Part shown: positions 8,580 through 16,432 of the stretch, piece after piece
Position numbering within the stretch: the stretch's first letter is position 1
How the letters are laid out: every line of letters starts with the position of its first letter
Source: DASWJZ01 sp963761005
GTDB lineage: Bacteria; Pseudomonadota; Alphaproteobacteria; Rhizobiales; Afifellaceae
Reading direction: 5' to 3'
NCBI GenBank assembly: GCA_963761005.1
Contig: CAVXFK010000027.1
Location: forward strand, 868,001 to 932,000
DNA length: 64,000 nucleotides
Program-made: the position numbers and the translations under genes
Notes under the pieces: generated by a model
The model's database searches: none
Seen by the model: the letters and a program-made list of their open reading frames with translations, nothing else
Told to the model about the DNA's origin: nothing

Positions 8580-9037
8580 CTACGAGTCGCCGTCGTCGTC
8601 AAGCTCACGGAGTGCGGCAATCAAATCGCGAAATCCCTTTGCCCCGAGCTTCGCCCGGTAGGTTTCCTCGATCGCAAGTTTCACCGCGTTTGCCTCGGCG
8701 AGCATCGTCAGGCCGGCACGAGTGAAGAAGATAATGTTGCCGCGCCGGTCCGACGGGGTTCGCTCGCCGCTCAACAATGCCGTCCGCGACCAGCTCGTCG
8801 ACGAGCTGCTGGACGGCCTGCTTGCTCAGGCCCATCCGCTTGACCAGCTCGCTCTGCGGGAGGCCGCTCGCGCTCGAGATAGCCGATGACATTGGAGCGC
8901 GCTTCACCGAACCAGGGATAGCCGCGCGCGCGCATCTCGGCGTCGAAGCAGGCCTTCCACTGGCGGCTCACCCGCAACAGCCGCCAGCCGGCGTGGTCGA
9001 GCAGCGGCGGCATAATTTCGTCAAGGGGCTTGACCAT
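8580..9037 (-). CDS. MarR-family transcriptional regulator (two frameshifts)
   Basis: A winged-helix regulator of about 150 residues read across three frames. Frame one starts at an ATG at 9037 (AGGA nine bases before it) and gives MVKPLDEIMPPLL...EARSNVIGYL. Frame two gives GLPQSELVKRMGLSKQAVQQ and LVDELVADGIVERR, the recognition helix and wing. Frame three gives TPSDRRGNIIFFTRAGLTML and a C-terminal dimer helix ending ELDDDGDS. Each transition is one surplus base, near 8870-8880 and 8759-8769. The recognition helix and the DRR wing motif are intact. It is divergent from a cupin gene and flanked by two palindromes that are probably its own operators. Either a decaying gene or sequence error; I lean to error. 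Confidence 0.75.
9020..9034. promoter_or_regulatory. Palindromic operator 1 (GTCAAG-N3-CTTGAC)
   Basis: A perfect inverted repeat GTCAAG-GGG-CTTGAC. It overlaps codons 2-6 of the MarR gene (VKPLD), so a protein bound here would block elongation of its own transcript. Its half-sites are identical to those of a second palindrome 36 bases away. A 15-bp palindrome with a 3-bp spacer fits a MarR dimer. Binding by the neighbouring MarR protein is an inference. Confidence 0.6.
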
Positions 9038-9055
9038 TATCGGCAATCCTATATG

Positions 9056-9070
9056 GTCAAGTGTCTTGAC
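9056..9070. promoter_or_regulatory. Palindromic operator 2 (GTCAAG-N3-CTTGAC)
   Basis: A second perfect inverted repeat GTCAAG-TGT-CTTGAC in the gap between the divergent MarR and cupin genes. It shares both half-sites with the first palindrome, with 36 bp between centres. It contains TTGACT on the plus strand and TTGACC on the minus strand, so it could overlap the -35 elements of both promoters. I do not see convincing -10 boxes at standard spacing. Confidence 0.65.
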
Positions 9071-9135
9071 TTTCTGCTAGATACGCAACGCCGGGTCCTC
9101 GGCAGCGCGGTCTAGACCAATGAGGAGCCATCGTC

Positions 9136-9510
9136 ATGCCTGTCATCCCCGCCGCCGACGCCCCGAGCTTCGACATTCCCGGTGTCCGCTTCACAGGCCT
9201 TGCATCGCCGAGTCGGGGCGCACGCGAAACAGCCGTCTGGCGTCTTTCGATGGCGCCGTCCACCGAGCCGCTGACGCATCGGCTGACGCGCGAGGAAATA
9301 TTCGTCGCGATCGCCGGGAAGGCCCGCTTCAAGATTGGCGGGGAGGAGTTCGACGTCGCGGCGGGCGGCGCGGTGATCGTGCCGCAAGACACGGATTTTG
9401 CGCTCTCCAATCCACACGAAGTGCCGTTCGAAGCCGTGGCCGTGCTTCCCGTCGGCGGCCGCGCAAAGATCGGCAGCGAGCCCGCCTTCACGCCGCCCTG
9501 GGCGGAGTGA
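9136..9510 (+). CDS. Cupin-domain protein
   Basis: A 124-residue single-domain cupin. The double-stranded beta-helix runs over residues 30-105, with a first metal-ligand-type stretch THRLTREEIFVAIAGKARFKIGGEEF and a second motif around GGAVIVPQDTDFALSN. The usual second-motif histidine is not obvious, so metal binding may be weak or lost. It starts behind GAGGAG at good spacing, divergent from the MarR gene, and is probably the MarR target. Function unknown; small cupins next to MarR genes often handle sugars, phenolics or other small molecules. Confidence 0.8.
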   Translation: MPVIPAADAPSFDIPGVRFTGLASPSRGARETAVWRLSMAPSTEPLTHRLTREEIFVAIAGKARFKIGGEEFDVAAGGAVIVPQDTDFALSNPHEVPFEAVAVLPVGGRAKIGSEPAFTPPWAE

Positions 9511-9514
9511 CACT

Positions 9515-9761
9515 CTATTTCGCGTCGAACGGCTCCGTAGCCGACGGCCTTGCCTTCCGCAGCGCGGATCTTCTCCACGCGCTCCTCGGCCTGCGCCAGC
9601 AGCGCCTCGCAGCGCTTCTTCAAGGCTTCGCCGCGCTCGTAGATCGCGATCAATTCCTCAAGCGCAACGTCGCCGCGCTCAAGCTTGGCGACAATGCCCT
9701 CAAGCTCCTTCAGCGCCGCCTCGAAGGCGAGCGTGTTCACGTCGGGCAGGTCTTCCGCCAA
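9515..9761 (-). CDS. xseB: Exodeoxyribonuclease VII small subunit (frameshifted near its end)
   Basis: XseB is the small subunit of exonuclease VII, which degrades single-stranded DNA with XseA. Residues 1-70 are clear: FEAALKELEGIVAKLERGDV, LEELIAIYERGEALKKRCEA and LLAQAEERVEKI. The frame as given then runs on through the cupin region to 9057 (234 residues), three times the family length. Removing one base, the A at 9539 on the plus strand, restores the usual ending VGTEPFDAK and a stop at 9515-9517, giving about 81 residues. This is one of the clearest single-base insertions in the window. The gene lies 11 bases downstream of the deacetylase gene. Confidence 0.85.
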
Positions 9762-9772
9762 ATCCCTTCTCC

Positions 9773-10726
9773 TTAAGCCGCCATCAGCTGGCGGATATGC
9801 GCGGCGGCCGACGCCGCGAGTCCGCGAAGATCATAGCCTCCTTCAAGCAGCGCGACGACCCGCCCGCCGGCCGTCTCGTCGGCGATCTGCATAAGCTCCG
9901 CCGTCGCCCAGGCGAAATCCTCCGCTTCGAGGTTGATCTCGGCGAGCGGATCGCGGCGATGCGCATCGAAGCCGGCGGAGATCAGGACAAGCTCGGGACG
10001 GAAGGCGCGAACCGCCGGCAGAATTATCTCGCGGAACGCGGCCTTGAATTCCGCCGTGCCGTCGCCCGGCGAAAGCGGCGCGTTGAAGATGTTGCCGACG
10101 CCGGTCTCCGACGGCGCGCCGGTGCCCGGAAAGAGCGGCATTTGATGCGTCGAGGCGTAGAGCACGCTCGGGTCGGACCAGAATATCTCCTGCGTGCCGT
10201 TGCCGTGGTGCACGTCCCAGTCGACGATCGCGACCTTCGCCATGCCGTGCTTCTGCTGGGCGTGGCGGGCCGCGATCGCGATGTTGTCGAAAAGGCAGAA
10301 GCCCATCGCCCGTTCCGTCTCGGCGTGATGGCCGGGCGGGCGCACGGCGCAAAAGGCATTCGCGGCTTCGCCGCGTGCGACGGCGTCGACGGCGTGAAGC
10401 CCGGCCCCGATCGCCCGCATCGCAGCTTCCCAGGAGCCGGGCGATACGGTCGTGTCCATGTCGATCCGCACCAGCCCCTCAGTGGGGATCGCGCGACGGA
10501 TCGCCTCGACATAGCGCTCAGTGTGGCAGAGGAGCGCGACCTCCGGCTCGGCGAGCGGCGCCTCGACGCGCGTCAGCGTGGCGAAGTCGGGGTTGTCGAG
10601 TGCGGCGTGGATGGCGCGGAGCCGGTCCGGCCGCTCGGGATGACCGACCGGCGTCAGATGCTCGAGAAAGGCCGCGTGATGCAGAAGTAGGGTGGTCAAA
10701 AGGAATCCGCCGCGCTTTGCGGGCAT
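9773..10726 (-). CDS. Histone deacetylase/acetoin utilisation (AcuC/AphA)-family deacetylase
   Basis: A class II histone-deacetylase-like amidohydrolase; bacterial members act on acetylpolyamines, acetylated proteins or other acyl-amides. The zinc and charge-relay motifs are intact: RPPGHHAE, VDWDVHHGNGTQ and SAGFDAH. The conserved start is LLLHHAAFLEHLTPVGHPERPDR. Start choice is uncertain: an ATG at 10726 gives a short extra N-terminus, while a TTG at 10699 would give MTTLLLHH, which matches where relatives usually start. It is followed closely by xseB, a pairing common in rhizobia, and preceded by tsaC on the same strand. Confidence 0.88.
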   Translation of the reverse strand: MPAKRGGFLLTTLLLHHAAFLEHLTPVGHPERPDRLRAIHAALDNPDFATLTRVEAPLAEPEVALLCHTERYVEAIRRAIPTEGLVRIDMDTTVSPGSWEAAMRAIGAGLHAVDAVARGEAANAFCAVRPPGHHAETERAMGFCLFDNIAIAARHAQQKHGMAKVAIVDWDVHHGNGTQEIFWSDPSVLYASTHQMPLFPGTGAPSETGVGNIFNAPLSPGDGTAEFKAAFREIILPAVRAFRPELVLISAGFDAHRRDPLAEINLEAEDFAWATAELMQIADETAGGRVVALLEGGYDLRGLAASAAAHIRQLMAA

Positions 10727-10792
10727 GTGCCCGCGCATCGCGCGCCGCGTCAATCCCGTCCGCCTCACCTTTGAGGAGAAGAGTCGTCCACC

Positions 10793-11761
10793 CTATCGCG
10801 GTGCGGCGGCACGCTTCAGCCGGTCGTTGATCGCTTCGCCGAGGCCGGTTCGTGTGATCGGCGCGACCGCGATCCGCCTGGCGCCGCTTGCGTCGAGCTC
10901 GGCAAGAAAGGCGAAGAGATTCGCCGCCGCCTCGACGAGGTCGCCCTTCGGGCTGAGATTCTTCGTCGCGACGGCGCGCTCTGAGCCTGGCACCCGCGCG
11001 GGCCCGAAGGCGAGGAGCGCTTCGTACGGCGCGACGGCTACGGCGTCGAGGCGGAGCGGCAGGCGTGGCGCGTAGTGGCTGGAAAGCATGCCCGGCGCGG
11101 TCACCGGATCGCCCGCTGAGGCGCGGACGAGCTTCTCGCCGAGGACAGCCTCGATTTTCTCCGCCGGAACGCCGCCGGGACGGAGCAGGACAGGGTTCTC
11201 GCCCGCGAGCGAGACGATGGTCGATTCGAGCCCGACAGTGCACGGCCCGGCGTCGAGCACCAGGGCGACCTTGTCGCCGAGCTGCTCGATCACGTGTTCT
11301 GCGCGCGTGGCGCTCAGTCGTCCCGAGCGGTTGGCGCTTGGTGCCGCGAGCGCGCCTCCCAACGCCGCGATCACGTCATGCGCGGGTCCACGCGGCGCGC
11401 GAAGCGCAATGCTCGGAAGTCCGGCCGTGACGAGCGCGTTGATCGGAGCGTCTGGCGCGAGCGGCACGACGAGCGTCAGCGGGCCCGGCCAGAATTCTTT
11501 CGCGAGCCTCTCCGCGCGCGCGTCAAGCTTTCCGTGGCGCCGTGCCATCGCGACATCGGTCACGTGGCAGATCAGCGGGTTGAAGCGCGGACGGCCTTTG
11601 GCTTCAAAGATTCTTGCCACAGCAACGCCATTCGCGGCGTCGGCGGCAAGCCCGTAGACGGTCTCCGTCGGCAGCGCGACAAGCTCGCCGCGTTTCAGCA
11701 TCGCCGCGGCCTCGGCGATCGCGGCGGGGAGGTTCCGGTCGTTCAGGACGAGATGGCGCAC
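10793..11761 (-). CDS. tsaC: L-threonylcarbamoyladenylate synthase (TsaC/Sua5 type)
   Basis: Makes threonylcarbamoyl-AMP from threonine, bicarbonate and ATP for the t6A37 modification of ANN-decoding tRNAs. The N-terminal YrdC domain has LPTETVYGLAADA, KGRPRFNPLICHV (a variant of the usual KxRPxxxPL), FWPGPLTLV and APSANRSG. The C-terminal Sua5 domain follows a TAPGMLSSHYAP linker. At 322 residues it is the long Sua5 form rather than short TsaC. It starts opposite the acyl-CoA dehydrogenase gene with about 66 bases between the starts, so the promoters share that gap. Confidence 0.92.
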   Translation of the reverse strand: MRHLVLNDRNLPAAIAEAAAMLKRGELVALPTETVYGLAADAANGVAVARIFEAKGRPRFNPLICHVTDVAMARRHGKLDARAERLAKEFWPGPLTLVVPLAPDAPINALVTAGLPSIALRAPRGPAHDVIAALGGALAAPSANRSGRLSATRAEHVIEQLGDKVALVLDAGPCTVGLESTIVSLAGENPVLLRPGGVPAEKIEAVLGEKLVRASAGDPVTAPGMLSSHYAPRLPLRLDAVAVAPYEALLAFGPARVPGSERAVATKNLSPKGDLVEAAANLFAFLAELDASGARRIAVAPITRTGLGEAINDRLKRAAAPR

Positions 11762-11827
11762 GCGCGCCTTTCGCCCGCAGGCGACGAGGCGTCAAGCGCT
11801 GGTATAAGGGGACGGGGAGAGACGCTC

Positions 11828-13624
11828 ATGTATCGCGCACCGGTTTCCGACATCACCTTCACGCTGAAGCACGTCGCGGGGCTTTCCGACGCGATCGCCG
11901 CCGGCGCCTTTCCGGAGCTCGGCGAGGACTTCGTCGAAGACCTCGTCGACGCGGTCATCGCGGAGGCCGGGCGCTTCGCCTCCGAGGAGCTCGCGCCCCT
12001 GAACCGCGTCGGCGACCGCGAGGGCACGCGGCTCGTCGACGGCGCGGTCGCGACCGCAACCGGCTGGCGGCAGGCCTATCGGGACTGGTGCGCCGGCGGC
12101 TGGAACGGCGTTGCCGCGTCGCAGGATTTCGGGGGGCAGGGGCTGCCGCTGGCGCTTTCGACGGCCGTGCACGAGATCTGGAACGGAGCCTGCATGGCCT
12201 TCGCGCTCTGCCCGCTTCTGACCTCAGGCGCGGTCGAAGCGCTGACGCGGCACGGGAGCGATGCGCTGAAGGCGCTCTACCTGCCACGCCTCATTTCCGG
12301 CGAATGGACGGCGACCATGAACCTGACGGAGCCGCAGGCGGGCTCCGATCTCGGAGCATTGACGACGCGCGCTAATCCGCGCGGCGACGGAGCCTATCGT
12401 CTCTTCGGGCAGAAGATCTTCATCACCTACGGCGAGCACGATCTCGCGGAGAACATCATTCACCTGGTGTTGGCGCGCCTTCCCGACGCGCCCGCCGGCT
12501 CGAAGGGCATATCGCTTTTCCTGGTGCCGAAATTCCTCGTCGGCGAGGACGGCGCGATCGGCGCGCGGAACGATGTCGTCTGCGCCGGGCTTGAGGTGAA
12601 GCTCGGCATCCACGGGTCGCCGACCTGCACCATGGTCTATGGCGACGGCCGCTTCGGCGACGAGCCGGGTGCGATCGGCTGGCTCGTTGGAGAGGAGCAT
12701 CGCGGGCTCCATTGCATGTTCACGATGATGAACAATGCGCGGCTTGCGGTCGGTATTCAGGGCGTCGGACAGGCGGAGCATGCGCTGCAGCAGGCGGCTG
12801 CCTATGCGCTTGAGCGCCGGCAGGGCCGTGCGCCAGGCGCCAAGGGCAAATCCATGAGCGTCATCGCCGAGCATCCGGACGTGCGCCGCATGCTGATGAC
12901 CATGCGGGCGCTGACCGAGGCGTCGCGCGCGCTCTGCTATTCGTGCGCGCTTTCGGCGGACCTCGGCGCTTCTGACGCTGCGCACAAAGCGCGCGCTGAG
13001 CTTCTGACGCCCGTCGCCAAGGCCTTTTCCACCGACGCCGGCTGCGAAGTGGCTTCGCTCGGCGTGCAGGTGCATGGCGGCGCCGGCTTCATCGAGCTGA
13101 CCGGCGCGGCGCAGACGCTCCGCGATTCGCGCATTGCGCCGATCTACGAGGGCACCAACGGCATCCAGGCGATCGACCTTGTGACGCGCAAGCTGCCGAT
13201 GTCGGACGGCGAGGTCGTGCGCGACTACATCGCGGGGCTGAAGGTAATCGCAGAGCAGGCGCGGGTGGTGAACCGCGAGGATTTCGGGCAGCTCGGTGCG
13301 CGCGTCTCCGCGAGCCTTGACGACATGGAGAGCGCGAGCGCGCATCTCCTCGCGCTCCTCGCCGCAGGCAAGACGGCGGAAGCGCTCGCCGGCGCGACGC
13401 CTTATCTCAAGCTTTTCGGGCTCGCCGCGGGCGGCGCCTATCTGGCGAAGGGTGCGCTTGCTTCGCTCAACGACGCGTCGGGTCGCGGAAAGCTCCGCAT
13501 CGCTACCGCGCGCTTCATGGCCGACCGGCTCATGCCAGAGACGGCGGCGCTGAAGGCCGCCGTGATCGACGGCGCGGAGGCGGTGCTCCACGTGGACGCG
13601 GCGATGTTCGTGGAACAGCAATGA
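11828..13624 (+). CDS. Acyl-CoA dehydrogenase (large, ~600-residue class)
   Basis: A FAD-dependent acyl-CoA dehydrogenase of 598 residues, the length of the FadE/DmdC-like subclass with an extra C-terminal domain rather than the ~380-residue short form. Visible are LTEPQAGSDLGALTTRA (flavin/substrate loop), the central beta domain, VQVHGGAGFIE and the catalytic-glutamate segment IAPIYEGTNGIQAIDL. The substrate is unknown; 3-methylmercaptopropionyl-CoA (DmdC) or medium/long acyl-CoA are possibilities. The ATG at 11828 fits the homologous start, although the frame is open far upstream. Its stop overlaps the start of the SDR gene by 4 bases, so they form an operon. Confidence 0.9.
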   Translation: MYRAPVSDITFTLKHVAGLSDAIAAGAFPELGEDFVEDLVDAVIAEAGRFASEELAPLNRVGDREGTRLVDGAVATATGWRQAYRDWCAGGWNGVAASQDFGGQGLPLALSTAVHEIWNGACMAFALCPLLTSGAVEALTRHGSDALKALYLPRLISGEWTATMNLTEPQAGSDLGALTTRANPRGDGAYRLFGQKIFITYGEHDLAENIIHLVLARLPDAPAGSKGISLFLVPKFLVGEDGAIGARNDVVCAGLEVKLGIHGSPTCTMVYGDGRFGDEPGAIGWLVGEEHRGLHCMFTMMNNARLAVGIQGVGQAEHALQQAAAYALERRQGRAPGAKGKSMSVIAEHPDVRRMLMTMRALTEASRALCYSCALSADLGASDAAHKARAELLTPVAKAFSTDAGCEVASLGVQVHGGAGFIELTGAAQTLRDSRIAPIYEGTNGIQAIDLVTRKLPMSDGEVVRDYIAGLKVIAEQARVVNREDFGQLGARVSASLDDMESASAHLLALLAAGKTAEALAGATPYLKLFGLAAGGAYLAKGALASLNDASGRGKLRIATARFMADRLMPETAALKAAVIDGAEAVLHVDAAMFVEQQ

Positions 13625-14449
13625 GTCTTGCCGGGAAGACGCTCTTCATCACCGGCGCATCGCGGGGGATCGGGCTCGCGATAGCGCTTCGCGCTGCGAA
13701 GGACGGCGCGAACATCGCGATTGCCGCGAAGACGGTGACGCCGCACCCGAAGCTCGAAGGCACCATCTACAGCGCGGCGGAGGCGATCGAAGCGGCCGGC
13801 GGCAAGGCGCTGCCGCTCGCTACGGACATTCGCGACGACACTGGGGTTGCCACGGCAATCAAGAAGACGGCGGAAGCATTCGGCGGCATCGACATCGTCG
13901 TGAACAATGCCTCGGCGATCAATCTCGCGGCGACGCCCGCGATCGAGATGAAGCGCTTCGACCTGATGCATCAGATCAACGCGCGCGGCACATTTCTGGT
14001 CACGAAGCTCGCGCTGCCGTATCTTGAGAAGGCCGCGAACCCGCACGTGCTCATGCTCTCGCCGCCGCTCGACATGAAGGCGCGCTGGTTCGCGCCGCAC
14101 CTCGGCTATTCGATGGCGAAGTTCGGCATGAGCCTCTGCGTCCTCGGCTTCGCCGAGGAGTTTCGCGGACGCGGCATCGCGGTCAATGCGCTCTGGCCAC
14201 GCACGACGATCGCGACGGCGGCGATCAAGAACCTGCTCGGTGGTGAGAAGATCATGCGCGCCTCGCGTTCAGCCCGAGATCCTGGCCGACGCTTCCTGGC
14301 AGATCTTCAACAAGCCGGCGCGCGAATTCTCGGGCAACTTTCTGATCGACGATACGTTCCTGATTTCCGAAGGCTTCATCAATCTGGAGAAGTACCGGGT
14401 CGACCCTTCCGTGCCGCTGCAGCCGGATTTCTTCGTGCCGGAGGAGTGA
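13621..14449 (+). CDS. Short-chain dehydrogenase/reductase, HSDL2-like (frameshifted)
   Basis: An SDR of about 275 residues. The first frame has the Rossmann motif TGASRGIGLAIAL, VNNASAINL and the catalytic YSMAKFG. The second frame, from about 14262, encodes the remainder: QPEILADASWQIFNKP, REFSGNFLIDDTFL and the C-terminus PDFFVPEE, which resembles the HSDL2-type lid. One surplus base near 14262 separates them; without it the join reads IMRARVQPEILAD. The gene overlaps the acyl-CoA dehydrogenase stop (ATGA), so a role in the same acyl-CoA oxidation is likely. Confidence 0.82.
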
Positions 14450-14470
14450 ACGTCGGCGGCAGCTGAGTAG

Positions 14471-16204
14471 CTAATCCCGCAGACCCGCTTTGCGCAGGCC
14501 ATCGAGCAGCAAGTTCAGGTCATCCTCGCGCCTGTAGGCGGCGACGGCCCGGGCTTGCGCAATCGAGAAGTCGGGGCTGATCCGCCGAGCCTCCGCCAAG
14601 GCGTCGCGCGCAAGAGTTTCCTCCCCGAGCTGGCCGTAGGTCGCGGCGAGATAGAAGTGGGACGGTAGTGAGTGCGGATTGTGAGCGACGCTCCGCGCGA
14701 TGATCTCCGCCGCTTCCTTGAAGCGATGCTGCGTGAAGCAAGCCTGGCCGATGTAGAGCGTATAGTAGAAGGGATAGAACGGATTGAGACGCTTCGCCTT
14801 TTCGATCAATCCGGCGACCCGCTCCGGCTCGCCGGAGAAATGCATGATGCCGGCGAGGTTGGCGTAGGCCTCGGCGTTGCCGGGCTCGACCTCGACCCAC
14901 CGTTTGGCGGCTTCAAGCGCCTCGGCGTGCTGCCGCTTGAAGAGATGGGCTGAGCTCAGCGCCTCGTAGACGAGCGGCAGCGAGGAATCGCGGTCCTTGC
15001 CTGCCTCAGACAGTTCGACGGCCCGATCCAACGCCCCGGGATCGCCCATGAACCAGTCATGCAGGTAGGTCTCGGCCAGCGCCGCATACGGCGCCGCATA
15101 GCTCGGGTCGAGCTCGATCGCTCTCTCGTAGAGCTTCCGCGCGGCGATATTGCCGTCCTTCGAGAACAGGCGGTACTGCTCGCGTCCGCGCAGCACGCAA
15201 TCGTAGGCTTCCGCGCTGGTGGTCTCGACGCGAGACGAGCGTGCCTCATCTCCCTCGATGAGCTTGACCTCAAGGCTGCGCACGATGCGTTCCGTGACGT
15301 CATCCTGCACGGCAAAGATGTCTTCGAGCCCCCGATCGTAGCGCTCGGCCCAGAGATGCCCTCCCGAGCGGCCGTCGATCAACTGCGCCGTGATCCGCAC
15401 TTGCGCGCCGGCCTTGCGCACGCTGCCTTCGAGCATGTAGCGGACGCCGAGATCGCGGCAGACGTCCTGCGCTTTGACCGCCTTTTTCTTGTAGGTGAAG
15501 GTGGAGTTGCGCGAGATCACCATGATCCCGTTGATCTTCGAGATCTCGGTGATGATGTCCTCGGTGATGCCGTCGGCGAAATACTCCTGCTCCTGATCGC
15601 CGCTCATGTTGTCGAAGGGAAGCACGGCGATCGAAGGTTTGTCCGGTATGCTGAGCGCCGGAGGCCCTGACGAGAAGCTCTCCGCAACGGCTTCCGACAG
15701 CACGCGATAAGCCCGGATGGGCCGCGCGATATTCTTCACCGCCTGCTCGCCCATGTCCTGGAATGAGCAGGCGAGCTTCCCGTGCACCTCGTCGTGAACC
15801 TTGGCGGAAACGCAGATGCCGCCAGGCTCCGCGAGCGGCTCCAACCGCGCAGCGATGTTGACCCCGTCGCCGTAGATGTCCGCTCCCTCGATGATCAGGT
15901 CGCCGAGATTGATGCCGATCCTGAGCACGACACGGCGCGCCTCCGGCACCGGCTCGTTCGCCTCCGCCATCCGGCCCTGAAGCGCGAGAGCTGCCTCGAC
16001 CGCATTCACTGCGCTGCCGAACTCCACGAGGAATCCGTCACCCATTTCTTTCACGATGCGTCCGCCGTGCTGGCTGAGGACGGGCCCAACGCTGGAGGCG
16101 CGCCGCTCCTTCAATGCCGCGAGCGTGCCGGCTTCATCCGCCTCCATTAGGCGGCTGTAGCCAACGACGTCGGCCACCAGAACCGCGGCCAGGCGGCGTT
16201 CCAC
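14471..16204 (-). CDS. Class III adenylate/guanylate cyclase with TPR repeats
   Basis: A 577-residue cyclase of a type found in many copies in rhizobia. Residues 1-165 are the class III catalytic domain (AAVLVADVVGYSRLMEADE, EMGDGFLVEF, YGDGVNIAARLEPLAEPGG). The metal-binding aspartates and the arginine of NIAARL are visible. Residues ~195-310 form a TolB-like domain (SIAVLPFDNMSGDQEQEYFA), and residues ~330-570 are TPR repeats. There is no signal peptide or transmembrane segment, so it is cytoplasmic. It starts with GTG at 16204, divergent from the FecR/CHASE2 c-di-GMP operon, so two nucleotide second-messenger genes share one intergenic region. Confidence 0.9.
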   Translation of the reverse strand: MERRLAAVLVADVVGYSRLMEADEAGTLAALKERRASSVGPVLSQHGGRIVKEMGDGFLVEFGSAVNAVEAALALQGRMAEANEPVPEARRVVLRIGINLGDLIIEGADIYGDGVNIAARLEPLAEPGGICVSAKVHDEVHGKLACSFQDMGEQAVKNIARPIRAYRVLSEAVAESFSSGPPALSIPDKPSIAVLPFDNMSGDQEQEYFADGITEDIITEISKINGIMVISRNSTFTYKKKAVKAQDVCRDLGVRYMLEGSVRKAGAQVRITAQLIDGRSGGHLWAERYDRGLEDIFAVQDDVTERIVRSLEVKLIEGDEARSSRVETTSAEAYDCVLRGREQYRLFSKDGNIAARKLYERAIELDPSYAAPYAALAETYLHDWFMGDPGALDRAVELSEAGKDRDSSLPLVYEALSSAHLFKRQHAEALEAAKRWVEVEPGNAEAYANLAGIMHFSGEPERVAGLIEKAKRLNPFYPFYYTLYIGQACFTQHRFKEAAEIIARSVAHNPHSLPSHFYLAATYGQLGEETLARDALAEARRISPDFSIAQARAVAAYRREDDLNLLLDGLRKAGLRD

Positions 16205-16243
16205 AGCCCTTCTCCCTCGATGGTAGAGTCAAAGGAGGTGACA

Positions 16244-16345
16244 ATGCACAGTCGGGGCGGACGCGGGAAGTCTGGAATTGGAGCAAGAACGAACACGCGC
16301 CACTTCCGCGAGGCGCGGGCGCGCGCGCCTCTTCTATGGGATTAA
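16244..16345 (+). CDS. 33-codon ORF with near-ideal ribosome-binding site
   Basis: A very short frame in the 228-base gap between the cyclase and FecR genes. It is preceded by AAAGGAGGTGACA directly before the ATG, close to a full anti-SD complement and the strongest such site I noticed in the window. The product, MHSRGGRGKSGIGARTNTRH followed by FREARARAPLLWD, is basic and has no membrane helix or known motif. It may be a leader peptide or small regulator for the downstream FecR gene (88 bases away), or a chance frame behind a chance site. Confidence 0.3.
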   Translation: MHSRGGRGKSGIGARTNTRHFREARARAPLLWD

Positions 16346-16432
16346 GACGCCGTTAGCGGTGACCTTTAGAAAGATATGAACCTCCGCGGCCTACCTCTCG
16401 TGGGTTGAGTACAAGTCGAGAGGATAAGGGCA

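Noticed and set aside
9057..9761. A 234-residue XseB protein as the literal frame reads
   Set aside because: XseB is about 80 residues. The extra 150 residues are antisense to the cupin gene, and removing one base restores the normal C-terminus and stop.
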